Source: Anaerolineae bacterium | GTDB lineage: Bacteria > Chloroflexota > Anaerolineae > J102 | Reading direction: 5' to 3' | Length of the DNA stretch: 38,773 bases | Assembly: GCA_026991225.1 (NCBI GenBank) | Contig: JALXCB010000164.1 | Span: forward strand, 1-38,773 | Shown here: positions 6,220-16,100 of the stretch, piece after piece | Position numbering within the stretch: the stretch's first letter is position 1 | How the letters are laid out: every line of letters begins with the position of its first letter | The notes under the pieces: generated by a model | Databases searched by the model: none | What the model saw: the letters and a program-made list of their open reading frames with translations, nothing else | Told to the model about the DNA's origin: nothing | Translations under genes and position numbers: made by a program

Positions 6220-9111
6220 ATGAACGCAAAAATCCAAGACTTCGCCCAGACCCTGCGCAAATACAGCGCCGCCGAGATCTACACCGATCTCGCCACCCGC
6301 ATCCTCTACAGCACCGACGCGTCCATCTACAAGATGACGCCCCTGGCCGTCGTCGTCCCCAAACATTACGATGACGTGCTGGCCACAGTGGAAACGTGCA
6401 TCGAATATGGCCTGCCTGTGCTCCCTCGCGGAGGCGGCTCCAGCCTGGCCGGACAGACCGTGGGCGAGGCTGTGGTCATCGACTTCACCAAATACCTGGA
6501 CCGCATCATTCGCGTGGACGGTGCCCAGCGCCGGGTGTTGGTGCAGCCGGGCCGCACCCTGGACCTGCTCAACAGGGAACTGAAGCGCTACGGGCTCATG
6601 GTCGGGCCCGACCCGGCCAGCAGTAACCGGGCCGTAGTGGGAGGCATTCTCGGCAACAACAGCACCGGCTCCCACAGCATCGTCTATGGCCGCATGGTGG
6701 ATCATATCCACTCCCTGCGCGTGGTCATGGCCGATGGCCGGGACGTGCGCTTCGGCCCGGCCACATGGGACCGCATCGACCAGCTTGCGCAGGGCGACAC
6801 CCTGGAGGCCCGGCTTTATCGCGACCTGCTCCCCCTCATCCGCCAGAACGCGGGCCTCATCGACGAGAAATTCCCCAAATACTGGCGGCGTTCGGGCGGC
6901 TACAACCTGGATTACCTGCGCAAACAACTGGATGGCGAAACCTTCAACTTCGCGCCCATCCTGGTGGGCAGCGAGGGCACGTTGGCCGTGTTCCTGGAAG
7001 CGGAGCTCAACCTCGTCCCCATCCCCCGCCACAAGGGCATCGCCATCCTGCACTTCGATTCACGTGAGGAAGCCTTCGAGGCCGTGCCCGGCCTGCTGGA
7101 ACTGCAACCCTCGGCCGTTGAACTCATCGACGACTATCTGCTGCGGCTCACCCGAACCTCGCCCGCGTGGAGCAAACGCCTCACCTTCATCGAAGGCGAT
7201 CCCATGGTCGTCTACATCGTCGAATTCGCCGGGGATGAGCCGGGCTGGGTTCCCCATCGCATGGAAGCCCTCAAACGACACCTCCAGCATGTGGGTTACA
7301 CGAACCCCGTGGTCACCATCACCGATCCGGTCGAGATGGCCAACGTGTGGGAGGTGCGTAAGGCCGGGCTCAACCTGCTCCTTTCCATGCGGGGCGACGC
7401 CAAACCGCTACCGGGCATCGAAGACGTGGCCGTGCCCCCCGAAAACCTGGCCGCGTACATGCGCGAGCTTTGGCAGATCATGGCCGACCGGGGCGTGGTC
7501 GCGGCCATGTACGCCCACGCCTCCGCCGGATGCGTCCACGTGCGCCCCATTCTGAGCCAGAAGAAAAAGGAAGACATCGACAACCTCATCTATCTGGTCA
7601 CCGAATCGGCCCGATTGGCCAAGAAATATGGCGGCGTGCCCAGCAGCGAACATGGCGACGGCCTCGCCCGCAGCTATCTCAACCCCGAATTCTTCGGGCC
7701 CGAGATCTACGATCTCTTCCGCAAAGTCAAGGGCGCTTTCGACCCCGACAACCTCATGAACCCGCACAAGGTCGTCGATCCCCTGCCGCCCGACCAGAAC
7801 CTGCGCTATGGCCCCGACTACCGCACCATCCCCATCGACCCCGTGTGGGACTGGTCTTACGATGGGAGTTTCGCCCAGGCGGTGGAAATGTGCAACGGCG
7901 CGGGGGTGTGCCGCAAGCTGGAAGTGGGCGTCATGTGCCCCTCCTTCAAAGCCCTGCGGGATGAGATGCACAGCACCCGCGGGCGGGCCAACCTGCTGCG
8001 ATCCGCACTTTCAGGCGAACTCCCCGGCGGTCTCGACAATCCCGACCTGCATGAGGCTCTGGACCTCTGCCTGGGCTGCAAGGCCTGCAAGAGCGAATGC
8101 CCTTCCAGCGTGGACATGACCAAGCTCAAGACCGAGGCCCTGGCCCAGCACTATCAGGAACACCGCCCGCCCATCCACAAATTGGTATTTGGACACATCC
8201 ACGAACTCTCCCGCTGGGGCAGCGCCCTCGCCCCCCTGTCCAATTGGGTGATGAACTTCGGCCCCACCCGCTGGGCCATGCAAAAGGCCCTTCACATCCA
8301 TCCCGACCGGCGCTTCCCCGTATTCCATCGCAAAACCTTCACCGCCCGCTTCCGCGACCACCGCCGGCAACGCCCCCAGAATGGCGCAGACCGCAAGGCC
8401 GTTCTCTTCGTGGACACCTTCACCGAATTCAATGAGCCCCACGTGGGCATGGCCGCGGTCAAGGTGCTGGAAGCCGCGGGCGTGGCCGTGGAGATCACCC
8501 CGGCCATGACCTCGGGCCGCCCCGCCCTCTCCCAAGGCCTGGTTCCCTACGCCAAAAAAGCCGCGGCCCAGGTGGTGCAGACGCTCCTCCCCCACGCCCG
8601 CGCCGGCGTCCCCATCATCGGACTGGAGCCCAGCAGCCTCCTCACCATCCGCGACGACTACCCCGACCTGCTTCCGGGCGACGACGCCCGTCTGGTGGCC
8701 CAAAGCGTCCTCCTTTTCGACGAATATCTGACCCAACTGCTGGAGGAAGAGCCTCGGGCGCTGCCCTTGCAGAAGACCCATACGCACTTCCTGGTCCATG
8801 GTCACTGCCATCAAAAAGCGCTGGTGGGCGAAGACCCCATCTTCAAGGTGCTGGATGCCGTGCCGGGCGCAGGGGCCGCGAGCACGGACGCGGGCTGCTG
8901 CGGCATGGCGGGCGCGTTCGGCTACGACGCCGATCACTACGAGGTGAGCAAGACCATCGCCCACGACCGCCTCATCCCCAGCATTCAAAACCACAAGAAC
9001 TCGGTCATCGTGGCCAACGGCACCTCCTGCCGCCACCAGATCATCGAACTCACGGGCCGGGAGGCGGTGCACCTGGCCGTGGCCCTGGCCGACGCCCTGC
9101 ACCTGTTCTGA
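6220..9111 (+). CDS. FAD/Fe-S oxidoreductase, GlcD-GlcF (D-lactate dehydrogenase-like) fusion
   Basis: A 963-residue two-module protein that would oxidise a 2-hydroxy acid such as D-lactate or glycolate and pass electrons through Fe-S clusters to the respiratory chain. The N-terminal half is a PCMH-type FAD domain (LPRGGGSSLAGQTVG at about 69-83, GPDPASSNRAVVGGILGNN) with the matching FAD-oxidase C-terminal cap (EHGDGLARSYLNPEFFG). The C-terminal half is GlcF-like: CNGAGVC at 558-564 with C573-P, then CLGCKACKSECP (C617, C620, C623, C627), then the paired Cys-rich CCG-type segments HGHCHQKAL and AGCCGMAGAFGY. All cluster ligands look intact. The exact substrate cannot be read from sequence. 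It stands alone, preceded by a short satellite and no Shine-Dalgarno. Confidence 0.88.
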   Translation: MNAKIQDFAQTLRKYSAAEIYTDLATRILYSTDASIYKMTPLAVVVPKHYDDVLATVETCIEYGLPVLPRGGGSSLAGQTVGEAVVIDFTKYLDRIIRVDGAQRRVLVQPGRTLDLLNRELKRYGLMVGPDPASSNRAVVGGILGNNSTGSHSIVYGRMVDHIHSLRVVMADGRDVRFGPATWDRIDQLAQGDTLEARLYRDLLPLIRQNAGLIDEKFPKYWRRSGGYNLDYLRKQLDGETFNFAPILVGSEGTLAVFLEAELNLVPIPRHKGIAILHFDSREEAFEAVPGLLELQPSAVELIDDYLLRLTRTSPAWSKRLTFIEGDPMVVYIVEFAGDEPGWVPHRMEALKRHLQHVGYTNPVVTITDPVEMANVWEVRKAGLNLLLSMRGDAKPLPGIEDVAVPPENLAAYMRELWQIMADRGVVAAMYAHASAGCVHVRPILSQKKKEDIDNLIYLVTESARLAKKYGGVPSSEHGDGLARSYLNPEFFGPEIYDLFRKVKGAFDPDNLMNPHKVVDPLPPDQNLRYGPDYRTIPIDPVWDWSYDGSFAQAVEMCNGAGVCRKLEVGVMCPSFKALRDEMHSTRGRANLLRSALSGELPGGLDNPDLHEALDLCLGCKACKSECPSSVDMTKLKTEALAQHYQEHRPPIHKLVFGHIHELSRWGSALAPLSNWVMNFGPTRWAMQKALHIHPDRRFPVFHRKTFTARFRDHRRQRPQNGADRKAVLFVDTFTEFNEPHVGMAAVKVLEAAGVAVEITPAMTSGRPALSQGLVPYAKKAAAQVVQTLLPHARAGVPIIGLEPSSLLTIRDDYPDLLPGDDARLVAQSVLLFDEYLTQLLEEEPRALPLQKTHTHFLVHGHCHQKALVGEDPIFKVLDAVPGAGAASTDAGCCGMAGAFGYDADHYEVSKTIAHDRLIPSIQNHKNSVIVANGTSCRHQIIELTGREAVHLAVALADALHLF

Positions 9112-9152
9112 AAATAACGTGGCGTTGGTTTGCAAAAGCAACTCGAAGCCCA

Positions 9153-9217
9153 CGTCGAGCGAGCCTGCTACGGACGTGATGCGTGATCCGTGAGGTCGTT
9201 ACGCATCACGCATTACG
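9153..9217. repeat. GTGATGCGTGA-type inverted repeat, copy 1
   Basis: Begins CGAGCGAGCCTGCTACGGAC and ends GTTACGCATCACGCATTACG. The internal arms CGTGATGCGTGATCCGTGA and TTACGCATCACGCATTACG form an imperfect hairpin. A closely similar copy lies at 21648-21720, also shortly before a gene. The rest of the spacer to 9297 ends in pyrimidine-rich sequence. Confidence 0.7.
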
Positions 9218-9297
9218 TTTCACGGCCCTGGCCGCCTCGCTCGACGCCGCCTTGACGAGACCAACGTCTCCCTGCCCCCTGACCTCTTCCACCCCCC

Positions 9298-10266
9298 ATG
9301 CGCCTCGCCCTCCTCGCCGACATCCACGGCAACATCCACGCCCTGCAGGCGGTGGCCGCCCGGTTGGAACAACTCCAGCCGGATGCGGTCATCGTCGTGG
9401 GGGACCTGATCAACGCCGTTCCCTTCAGCAGCCAAGTGGTGGATTTCATCCGTGAGACCGACTGGATCGTATTGCGCGGGAATCACGAGTTCTATTACCT
9501 GGACTTTGTGGGCGGCCGGGCGCCCGACGACTGGCATGACCCCATGCGCTGGGGCCAGCTCCACTGGCTGGCCGAGCACCTGCGCCCGGACCAGGGAGCC
9601 TACCTCGCGGCCCTGCCCGACGACCTGACCCTGTTCTATCCCCACACCGAGCCCGTGCGCCTGGCCCACGGCGCGCCCGGCAACCATCGCATGGGCTTTA
9701 TGCCCGACATGCCCGCTGAGCGCATCGCCGCGGCCCTGGCGGGCGTCGAGCAGGCCACCTTCATCAACGCCCACACCCACCAACAGATCGACCGCATCAT
9801 CACCCAGCCCGCGCCCGCGGTGGAGGAGACGGGCGATCCCGCCTTCTATTTTGAGAATGGCCAGCCGCACGCTCCCCGAACATGGCATGTCATCAATCCC
9901 GGCAGCGTGGGCCTGCCCCTGAATGGCGATCCGCGGGCCCAATTCGCCATCGTCGAAAGCGTCTCGCCCGCAGCCATCCCGGGCGGCTGGCGGGTGAGCC
10001 ATCACCGCGTGGAGTACGACCGTCGTCCCGCCCTGGAGGCCTACCATGCCAGCGGGATGCTGGCGCAGGGCGGCGTCATCTCCGAACTGTTCTATTGGGA
10101 ATTGGTCACCGCCCGGTGGGAGATCCCCTATTTCTTCATGTGGCGGCGAGAGCATCTGCCCCAGGATGGCGTCTCCTTTGAGGACGCATTCCGCGCATAC
10201 AAAGAGGCGACCGGGCGAGAAGCATTCGTCAGGGAGCGGGACCCGCTGCGCCGCCAGCGCAGATGA
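9298..10266 (+). CDS. calcineurin-like metallophosphoesterase
   Basis: A 322-residue soluble phosphoesterase with the complete dimetal motif set: D-I-H-G-N (D8, H10), G-D-L-I (D36), G-N-H-E (N62, H63), an AHGAPGNH segment, NAHTHQQ and the closing NPGSVG. This is the YfcE/MJ0936-type fold, extended at the C-terminus by about 80 residues (after residue 240) that I cannot match. Substrates in this family range from phosphodiesters to cyclic nucleotides, so no specific activity is claimed. The gene stands between a repeat-rich spacer and element C with no obvious operon partner. There is no Shine-Dalgarno, only a CCTCTTCCACCCCCC tract before the ATG. Confidence 0.85.
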   Translation: MRLALLADIHGNIHALQAVAARLEQLQPDAVIVVGDLINAVPFSSQVVDFIRETDWIVLRGNHEFYYLDFVGGRAPDDWHDPMRWGQLHWLAEHLRPDQGAYLAALPDDLTLFYPHTEPVRLAHGAPGNHRMGFMPDMPAERIAAALAGVEQATFINAHTHQQIDRIITQPAPAVEETGDPAFYFENGQPHAPRTWHVINPGSVGLPLNGDPRAQFAIVESVSPAAIPGGWRVSHHRVEYDRRPALEAYHASGMLAQGGVISELFYWELVTARWEIPYFFMWRREHLPQDGVSFEDAFRAYKEATGREAFVRERDPLRRQRR

Positions 10267-10360
10267 GCAAGACGCCGGGGCGCCTTGCCCCCTCCAACCT
10301 TCCCCCGAGCTGCGCTCGGCGGGGAGGCCATCCTCTTCAGAACGAAGTTTCTGTCCATGG

Positions 10361-10585
10361 CTGGTTGACTGACAAATCTTGAGGCTTTCCTTTCCGACCG
10401 TATTCACCGAGTAAACTCGGGCTCTTTAGGCGCTTCGCGCCTGTGGTCGACCTTCGTCGACCTGATTTCCATCATGAACATGGACGGCGGAGGCCGTCCA
10501 CTGGCCGCAGGCCTGGAATGGGACGACTTCAGTCGACAGCATAGGCGACCACAGCAGACCATAACGCGTTTTGTCAGTCAATCAG
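10361..10585. mobile_element. MITE-like multi-hairpin element C
   Basis: A 225-bp relative of element B with the same left terminus CTGGTTGACTGACAAA and a right terminus TTTTGTCAGTCAATCAG (one change). The core hairpins are those of B. Flanking nonamers (TGTCCATGG and CGTTTGACG) do not match, so any target duplication has been lost or rearranged. The remaining parts of 10267-10659 show nothing else. Confidence 0.75.
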
Positions 10586-10659
10586 CGTTTGACGTTTGAC
10601 GCCGGTTGCAAACTCGCCCCATCATAAGCCCGACGAATCTTTCGCGAATGACGCCACGC

Positions 10660-11187
10660 TCATTTGCGACTCAGCGGCGAATGGGGGCGGGTGACCACGT
10701 TCCGATCCTGGTTCCTGCGCTCCAATCGGATGCGCCGCCGTTCAGCAGCCTCCTCATAGCGTCGCTTCTCGTCCTCGGTTTCGGGGACAAGCGGCGGAAT
10801 GGGAACCCGGTTGCCGTCGGCGTCCAGGGCGACGAAGGTGAGATAGGCGGAGGAACAATGACGGCGTTCACCAGTCAGAGGATTTTCCGCCTCGACGCGC
10901 ACGCCCACCTCCATGCTGGTGTGGAAGGCGCGGTTCACCTGGGCCTTGAGGATGACCACTTCGCCCTGATAGATAGGGGCGCGAAAGTGAAGATCATCCA
11001 TGCTGGCGGTGACGACGATCTGTCGGGCGTGACGCGTGGCGGCAATGCCCGCACAGATGTCGGTCCAGGCCATCACCTGACCGCCAAAGGCCGTGCCAAG
11101 CGCATTGGTATGCGTGGGAAGGACGATCTCCGTCATCTCCACGTAGGATTCGCAAGCAGGTTTGGGGGAAAGATCATGGTCGGCCAT
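10660..11187 (-). CDS. acyl-CoA thioesterase (hotdog fold, YciA/BFIT type)
   Basis: A 175-residue hotdog-fold thioesterase that would hydrolyse acyl-CoA in the cytoplasm. The segment PTHTNALGTAFGGQVMAWTDICAG is the family core: the N-A-L-G-T-x-F-G-G-Q-V-M-x-W-x-D stretch holds the catalytic Asp at about residue 43. DDLHFRAPIYQGEVVILKAQV follows, then the strand R-H-C-S-S-A-Y-L-T-F-V-A-L-D. The charged C-terminal 40 residues are a variable tail. An AAAAGGTGAT ribosome site lies just upstream. The gene is divergent from the sugar transferase, and a 9-bp inverted repeat sits in the shared spacer. Chain-length preference is not visible. Confidence 0.85.
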   Translation of the reverse strand: MADHDLSPKPACESYVEMTEIVLPTHTNALGTAFGGQVMAWTDICAGIAATRHARQIVVTASMDDLHFRAPIYQGEVVILKAQVNRAFHTSMEVGVRVEAENPLTGERRHCSSAYLTFVALDADGNRVPIPPLVPETEDEKRRYEEAAERRRIRLERRNQDRNVVTRPHSPLSRK

Positions 11188-11206
11188 GGGATCACCTTTT
11201 CGTGTG

Positions 11207-11249
11207 GAATGTGATTCTCAAGCGAGATTGAGGCCAGTGTATCACATTC
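11207..11249. promoter_or_regulatory. spaced inverted repeat upstream of the thioesterase
   Basis: GAATGTGAT (11207-11215) and ATCACATTC (11241-11249) are perfectly complementary and 25 nt apart, in the divergent spacer. They could be paired operator half-sites for the thioesterase. No regulator gene is visible. Confidence 0.35.
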
Positions 11250-11346
11250 ACGGCATTTGATCACAGGAAAGTTTTCGAAAAACGAAAAAGCGAGATAAAA
11301 TAGATTGGCTGTCTCATCGCAACGATGCTACGCCCAAGGTGCAATC

Positions 11347-12765
11347 ATGCTCAGACGAGAGGAGGACGCCAACTACATCATTTTCGCCTACCTCAGCGAC
11401 ATCGTGTTGACCATGATGGCGCTTTTTGTGGCATATCAGGCGCGATTGCTCCTTCCATTGGGAATCCAACTGGCTCCTGAAAATATCTTCATCGACGCGG
11501 GGTTGTATGTCACGGTGGTGGTCATTTGGACCATGGTCTTTTTTCTGCTGCATGTGTATGACGCCCGGCATACATTGCGGTGGACGGATGAGTTGCGAAC
11601 GCTGGCGTTGGCTATCAGCCTGGCGGCGTTCGTGTTCGCGGGCGTGCTTTACATCTCCTATCGCGACACGCCCAGGTTGATGTTCATCTACTTCATCCTG
11701 GCTGATTTCATCTTCCTCATCGGCTATCGCTGGACCATGCGCCTGGCGTTGCGGTGGGCTGGCGCCCGGCAGCTTAGCCCGAGGCGCATCCTGATCATCG
11801 GCGCGGGCAGCGTGGGCCGCACTATCGCCAAAAAGATTCAGGAACAGGCCTGGACGGGATTGCAGTTGGTGGGGTTCGTGGATGACGATCCGGACAAACG
11901 GCGACAGGAATTCGAAGGCGCGCCGGTGTTGGGGGATTTGCATCAAACGCTCTCCATTGTGGATCGGCAGAAAATCGATCACGTCGTCTTCGCATTGCCC
12001 CTGCAAGCGCATGAAGCCCTGCGCGGCATCATCCTCCAGCTCTACGAACGTCCGGTGCGCGTTTTCCTCGTTCCCGACGTGCTCGACCTGGCCTTCTTCC
12101 GGGTGACGATGGAAGATTGGGATGGCATCCCCGTCATGGGCCTGAAGGAGCCGGTCATCGACGGCGTGGATCGCGTGATCAAACGCATCTTCGACCTGGC
12201 TGTGGCCACCATCAGCCTGCTGCTTCTCTGGCCCATCATGCTGTTCATCGCCATCGCCATCAAGCTCGACTCGCCCGGCCCGGTCATCCTCAAACAGGAG
12301 CGCGTGGGTGAGAACGGGCAGATATTCAAGGTGTACAAATTCCGTTCCATGGTGCAGGATGCGGACAAGATGCTGGACAAAGTCGTTGTTCGCACGGAGG
12401 ACGGAACCATCATCCACAAACACAAGAATGACCCGCGGGTCACGCGCGTAGGGCGGTTCATCCGTCGCACCAGTCTGGACGAACTGCCCCAGTTGTTCAA
12501 TGTGCTGAAGGGCGATATGAGCATGGTCGGGCCCCGGCCCGAGCTGCCCTTCATCGTCCAGAATTACGAAACCTGGCAACACAAACGCTTCGCCGTGCCG
12601 CCGGGCATCACCGGCTGGTGGCAGATCAGCGGGCGCAGCGACAAGCCCATGCACCTGCACACCGAAGACGATCTCTACTACATCAGTCACTATTCGCCGC
12701 TACTCGACTTGCAAATTCTCATCAAGACCATTGGCGTGGTGATTCGGGGGAAAGGGGCCTATTAA
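11347..12765 (+). CDS. polyprenyl-phosphate sugar-1-phosphate transferase (WbaP/WcaJ type)
   Basis: A 472-residue membrane enzyme that starts exopolysaccharide or glycan synthesis by moving a sugar-1-phosphate from a UDP-sugar to undecaprenyl phosphate. Four to five membrane helices occupy about residues 10-130, followed by a Rossmann-like CoA-binding_3 domain (RILIIGAGSVGRTIAKKI, about 147-164). The catalytic bacterial sugar-transferase domain runs from about 275, with a re-entrant helix (RIFDLAVATISLLLLWPIM), KQERVGENGQIFKVYKFRSM, RRTSLDELPQLFNVLKGDMS and the conserved MVGPRPELP. The start at 11347 was preferred to the frame start at 11305 because AAGGTG sits just upstream and the family begins close to its first helix. 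A TAAAAT at 11296-11301 could be a -10. No other glycan genes adjoin it. Confidence 0.92.
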   Translation: MLRREEDANYIIFAYLSDIVLTMMALFVAYQARLLLPLGIQLAPENIFIDAGLYVTVVVIWTMVFFLLHVYDARHTLRWTDELRTLALAISLAAFVFAGVLYISYRDTPRLMFIYFILADFIFLIGYRWTMRLALRWAGARQLSPRRILIIGAGSVGRTIAKKIQEQAWTGLQLVGFVDDDPDKRRQEFEGAPVLGDLHQTLSIVDRQKIDHVVFALPLQAHEALRGIILQLYERPVRVFLVPDVLDLAFFRVTMEDWDGIPVMGLKEPVIDGVDRVIKRIFDLAVATISLLLLWPIMLFIAIAIKLDSPGPVILKQERVGENGQIFKVYKFRSMVQDADKMLDKVVVRTEDGTIIHKHKNDPRVTRVGRFIRRTSLDELPQLFNVLKGDMSMVGPRPELPFIVQNYETWQHKRFAVPPGITGWWQISGRSDKPMHLHTEDDLYYISHYSPLLDLQILIKTIGVVIRGKGAY

Positions 12766-12806
12766 ACGGGCTTGGGGTAACTACTAAGGTGTTGCCACCA
12801 CTTTTT

Positions 12807-12893
12807 GCCACGAAGACGCGAAGAAAAGCGAAGGCACGACGTGTTTTCTTTATTTTTTCTTCGTGTCTTCGAAAAACTTCGAGCCTTCGTGGC
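12807..12893. repeat. CCACGAAG-family intergenic hairpin
   Basis: The left arm GCCACGAAGACGCGAAG and the right arm CTTCGAGCCTTCGTGGC are complementary with few mismatches and enclose a T-rich loop. It follows the sugar transferase stop, so it may serve as its terminator. Related words occur at 1929-2042 and 30192-30273. Confidence 0.7.
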
Positions 12894-13012
12894 TTTTGGC
12901 GGCCTAAAGTCAAGTGCGTTAGCAGTTACGGCTTGGGGTTGAAAAAAGGTGAAGAGTTGTTCATTTTGAGGGGATCAGGCGGTCGAATTGGGGATTTCCT
13001 GACGTCTCAGGC

Positions 13013-13041
13013 TTGTAGCAGGCGCGCTCATCTGCTACGAT
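13013..13041 (+). promoter_or_regulatory. putative promoter overlapping a palindrome
   Basis: TTGTAG (13013-13018) and TACGAT (13036-13041) are 17 nt apart. The same stretch carries the inverted repeat GTAGCAG (13015-13021) / CTGCTAC (13032-13038), which spans the promoter as a repressor site might. It lies about 80 nt upstream of the surface-protein start. Nothing else was seen in 12894-13118. Confidence 0.4.
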
Positions 13042-13118
13042 ACCGCTTCGCAATTCCCAAACGTCGGACAACGCCTCTGTTTGCCCGGCGAATCCCAACA
13101 TGGAGAATGACGTAATTC

Positions 13119-16100
13119 ATGAATCGACGATCCTGGATACTTGCACTGACATTGACCATCGCCCTGACGTTGTGGGCGGGAACAAGCATGGCCGCTCCTC
13201 CGCAGCCCGAAAACGAGGATTCTGGCTCCCTTCGCGCCCAACTCGCCGAGAATGCGAAAGGCGACTGGGAACGCGTCTGGCGTTCGGAAGGAAGCGTGAA
13301 TGATTTCTTCGGCATCGACGACGCCACTGTCATTGGCGTCGGATCCGATGGCATGATCATTAGCTCCACCGATGGGGGGACCTACTGGCATTATCAAGCG
13401 CCCACCGATGGCGCCGACCTTTTCGCCCTTGCCGGTTCGCAGAACGCGCTGTGGGCGGTGGGGGAAAATGGGACCGTGCTGAAGTCCCTGGATGGCGGCG
13501 CCGCGTGGGAAACCATCGATGCGGGCGTGGACATCACGCTGAAAGACATCGCGGCCGTGGGCGGCGCCAACGCCTGGATCGTGGGCGCGAACGGGGTCAT
13601 CCGCGCCACATCCGATGGCGGAGCCACCTGGATCGACCAGCCCAGCGGCGTCGATTCCGACCTCACCAGCGTCGCATTTTTCAGCGACGCCCGGCGCGGC
13701 ATCGTCGCGGGCAAGAACGGCGTCACCCTGTTCACAACGGACGGCGGAGCCACCTGGAAAGCGACAAACGCCACCTCCGCCACCATCAACGACATCTTCA
13801 TCGCCCAGGAGAAAGCGTGGATGGTGGGGGATGACGGCGTCGTCTATGTCAGCGAGGATTTCGGAGTGACGTGGCGCGCCCTGGCCAGCCTCTGGTTCCC
13901 CATCACCCGGATTCGCATGATGCCCGGGCAAACGCAACAAGGATGGCTGGTGGGGCCCGACGGCAAGATGGCGAAAACCACCGACGGCGGAGCGACGTGG
14001 GACACCAACCGCGGTGACGAGGGCTATCACCTCTACGCCCTGGGCATTGGCGGGTCCAACGGCCTGTGGGTTGGCGGATCGGTCATGGTGGAGGACCACG
14101 GCAATTGGGGGGATATGGGGAATCGCCCGAGCTGGTTCGTGTGGGGCAGCGCCGATGGCGGGGAGAGCTGGCGGGCTCAGATCACGGGCCTCTATCCCCG
14201 CCTCTACAACGTCACAGCGGCCAGCGACCAGGTGGCCTACGCTGTCGGCCAAAATCTTCAAGTGCTCACGACCAGGGATGGGGGCTATTCCTGGCGGGAA
14301 ATCCACCAGGAAATGCTGGCCGCTCCGGGCATGCCGCCGCTCAATCCTCTGGCGGATAAAATGCTTCACGCCGTCTCCTGCGCTCCGGATGATCCCAACG
14401 ATTGTCATGTTGCGGGCCGCGAGGAGATCATGCTTCACACCACCGACGGCGGCGACACATGGACGAAAGAGACCGTGCCCGGCGTGGGACGTTCCTTGTA
14501 CGACATCGTCATGACCAGCGCCCAGTCGGGCGTCGCCGTCAGCCGCGACTACAACTACTTCACCGAGGATGGCGTCACCTGGGACGGCGCTTTTGACAAT
14601 GGCCGACACCGCACCCATCTCGACCTGGACATGATCAACTCCTGGCAGGGCGTGGTTTCCACCAAAAAGAATCTGATTGACTACACGCTAGACGCAGGCC
14701 GCCACTGGAAGGGGTACTTCTTCTACCAGTTCGGCGCATTCTACAACTCGGGCGCTGACGCGCTGGATTATGATGGCGATGGCGAACTGGATTACGCCTG
14801 GCTGGCAGGCTGCACCGTCCAAAGCAGCGTCGAAGGTCCCTGCCTCGCGGGAGCCATCCTGTTCAGCCCCGACGTGCTCAGCGGCCCCGATAGCTGGCGC
14901 GCCCTGCTCCTCGATTCCAATGTGCCCCGCCTGCAGAAGATCGAGATGGCCGACGAGCAAACCGGTTGGGCCGTGGGCTACGACGCCACCGTGCTCTTCA
15001 CCGAAGATGGAGGGGCCACCTGGCAGGTCCAGCCTGTCCCCTCCGACGCCCACCTCTACGGCCTGGATGTGTACAACCGCGGCTTGGTCTACGCCGTGGG
15101 CTTGCGCGGCGACATCCTGCGTTACAGCGAGCCCGACCGTCGTCTCAACGCCAATCCGCAATGGCTGAACCAGGTGGACGGCGATCTGGGCGAATGGAAC
15201 GCGCTCAACGCCCGCCATCTCAACAGCGACGACATGGACGCCATCCAGGGTGACGCTCCCGCCCCCGCCGATCTCGATGCGAACGTGCGCGTGCGCTGGG
15301 ATGATTCGGGCATCTACCTGGGCATCGAAGTCACTGATACGACGCTGGTGGACAGCGGAGCGCTGGTGGATCAAATCGGCGTGGCCCTGGACGGGCTGAG
15401 TGACGGCGCTATCGGCGAGGACAATCACACCATCTTCTTCCTGGCGGATGGCTCCGCCCAGGGCATGCCAGAAGGCGGCCGGTACGCCATCACCCCAGGC
15501 GATGAAAGTTACACCATCGAAGCCTTTGTTCCCCAGAATGCGCTAGGCGGGGGGTTCGCCCATCTCCGCAAGATTGGCGTCAACTTCGCCCTCTACGACG
15601 CCCGTCCCGACGAAAGCGACTATGCGTCCCAGATGATCTGGGCGGGCGACTCCCTGTCAGATGATCCCGCGGCGTTTGGGTATATCACCCTGTTCCAATA
15701 CGACCGCAACCAGCCCACGCAGGTCGCTCTGTCCCGGGACGCTATCGAGATCGACGGCGACCTGAGCGACTGGTCCGACGAACACGCTTACCCGCTCAAT
15801 GCCGCCACGGCGGACAGCATCCAGGGCGAGTTCCCCGCCGGAGATGAGGACCTGAGCGGGACATTCCGCTTCCGCTGGTGGGAGAATTACCTCTTCCTGG
15901 GCGTACAGGTGCAGGACGACATCGTCACCGACGCCGATTCCGTCAAATTTGCGCTCGACGTGGATGCAGACGGGACGCTGAGTCCAAACGACGTCACCTA
16001 TCAGATCTGGCCCGACGGACGCGTCACAGCCAACGGCGACACGTCCGCCACCGTGCTGGCCGTGGGCTCAGTCACCGATTCAGGGTACACATTGGAGATC

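Noticed and set aside
13035-14618. A 527-codon open frame on the minus strand opposite the YCF48-repeat protein.
   Set aside because: It is a shadow of the GC-rich repeats. The plus strand has a signal peptide, repeated DGGATW motifs and a terminator.
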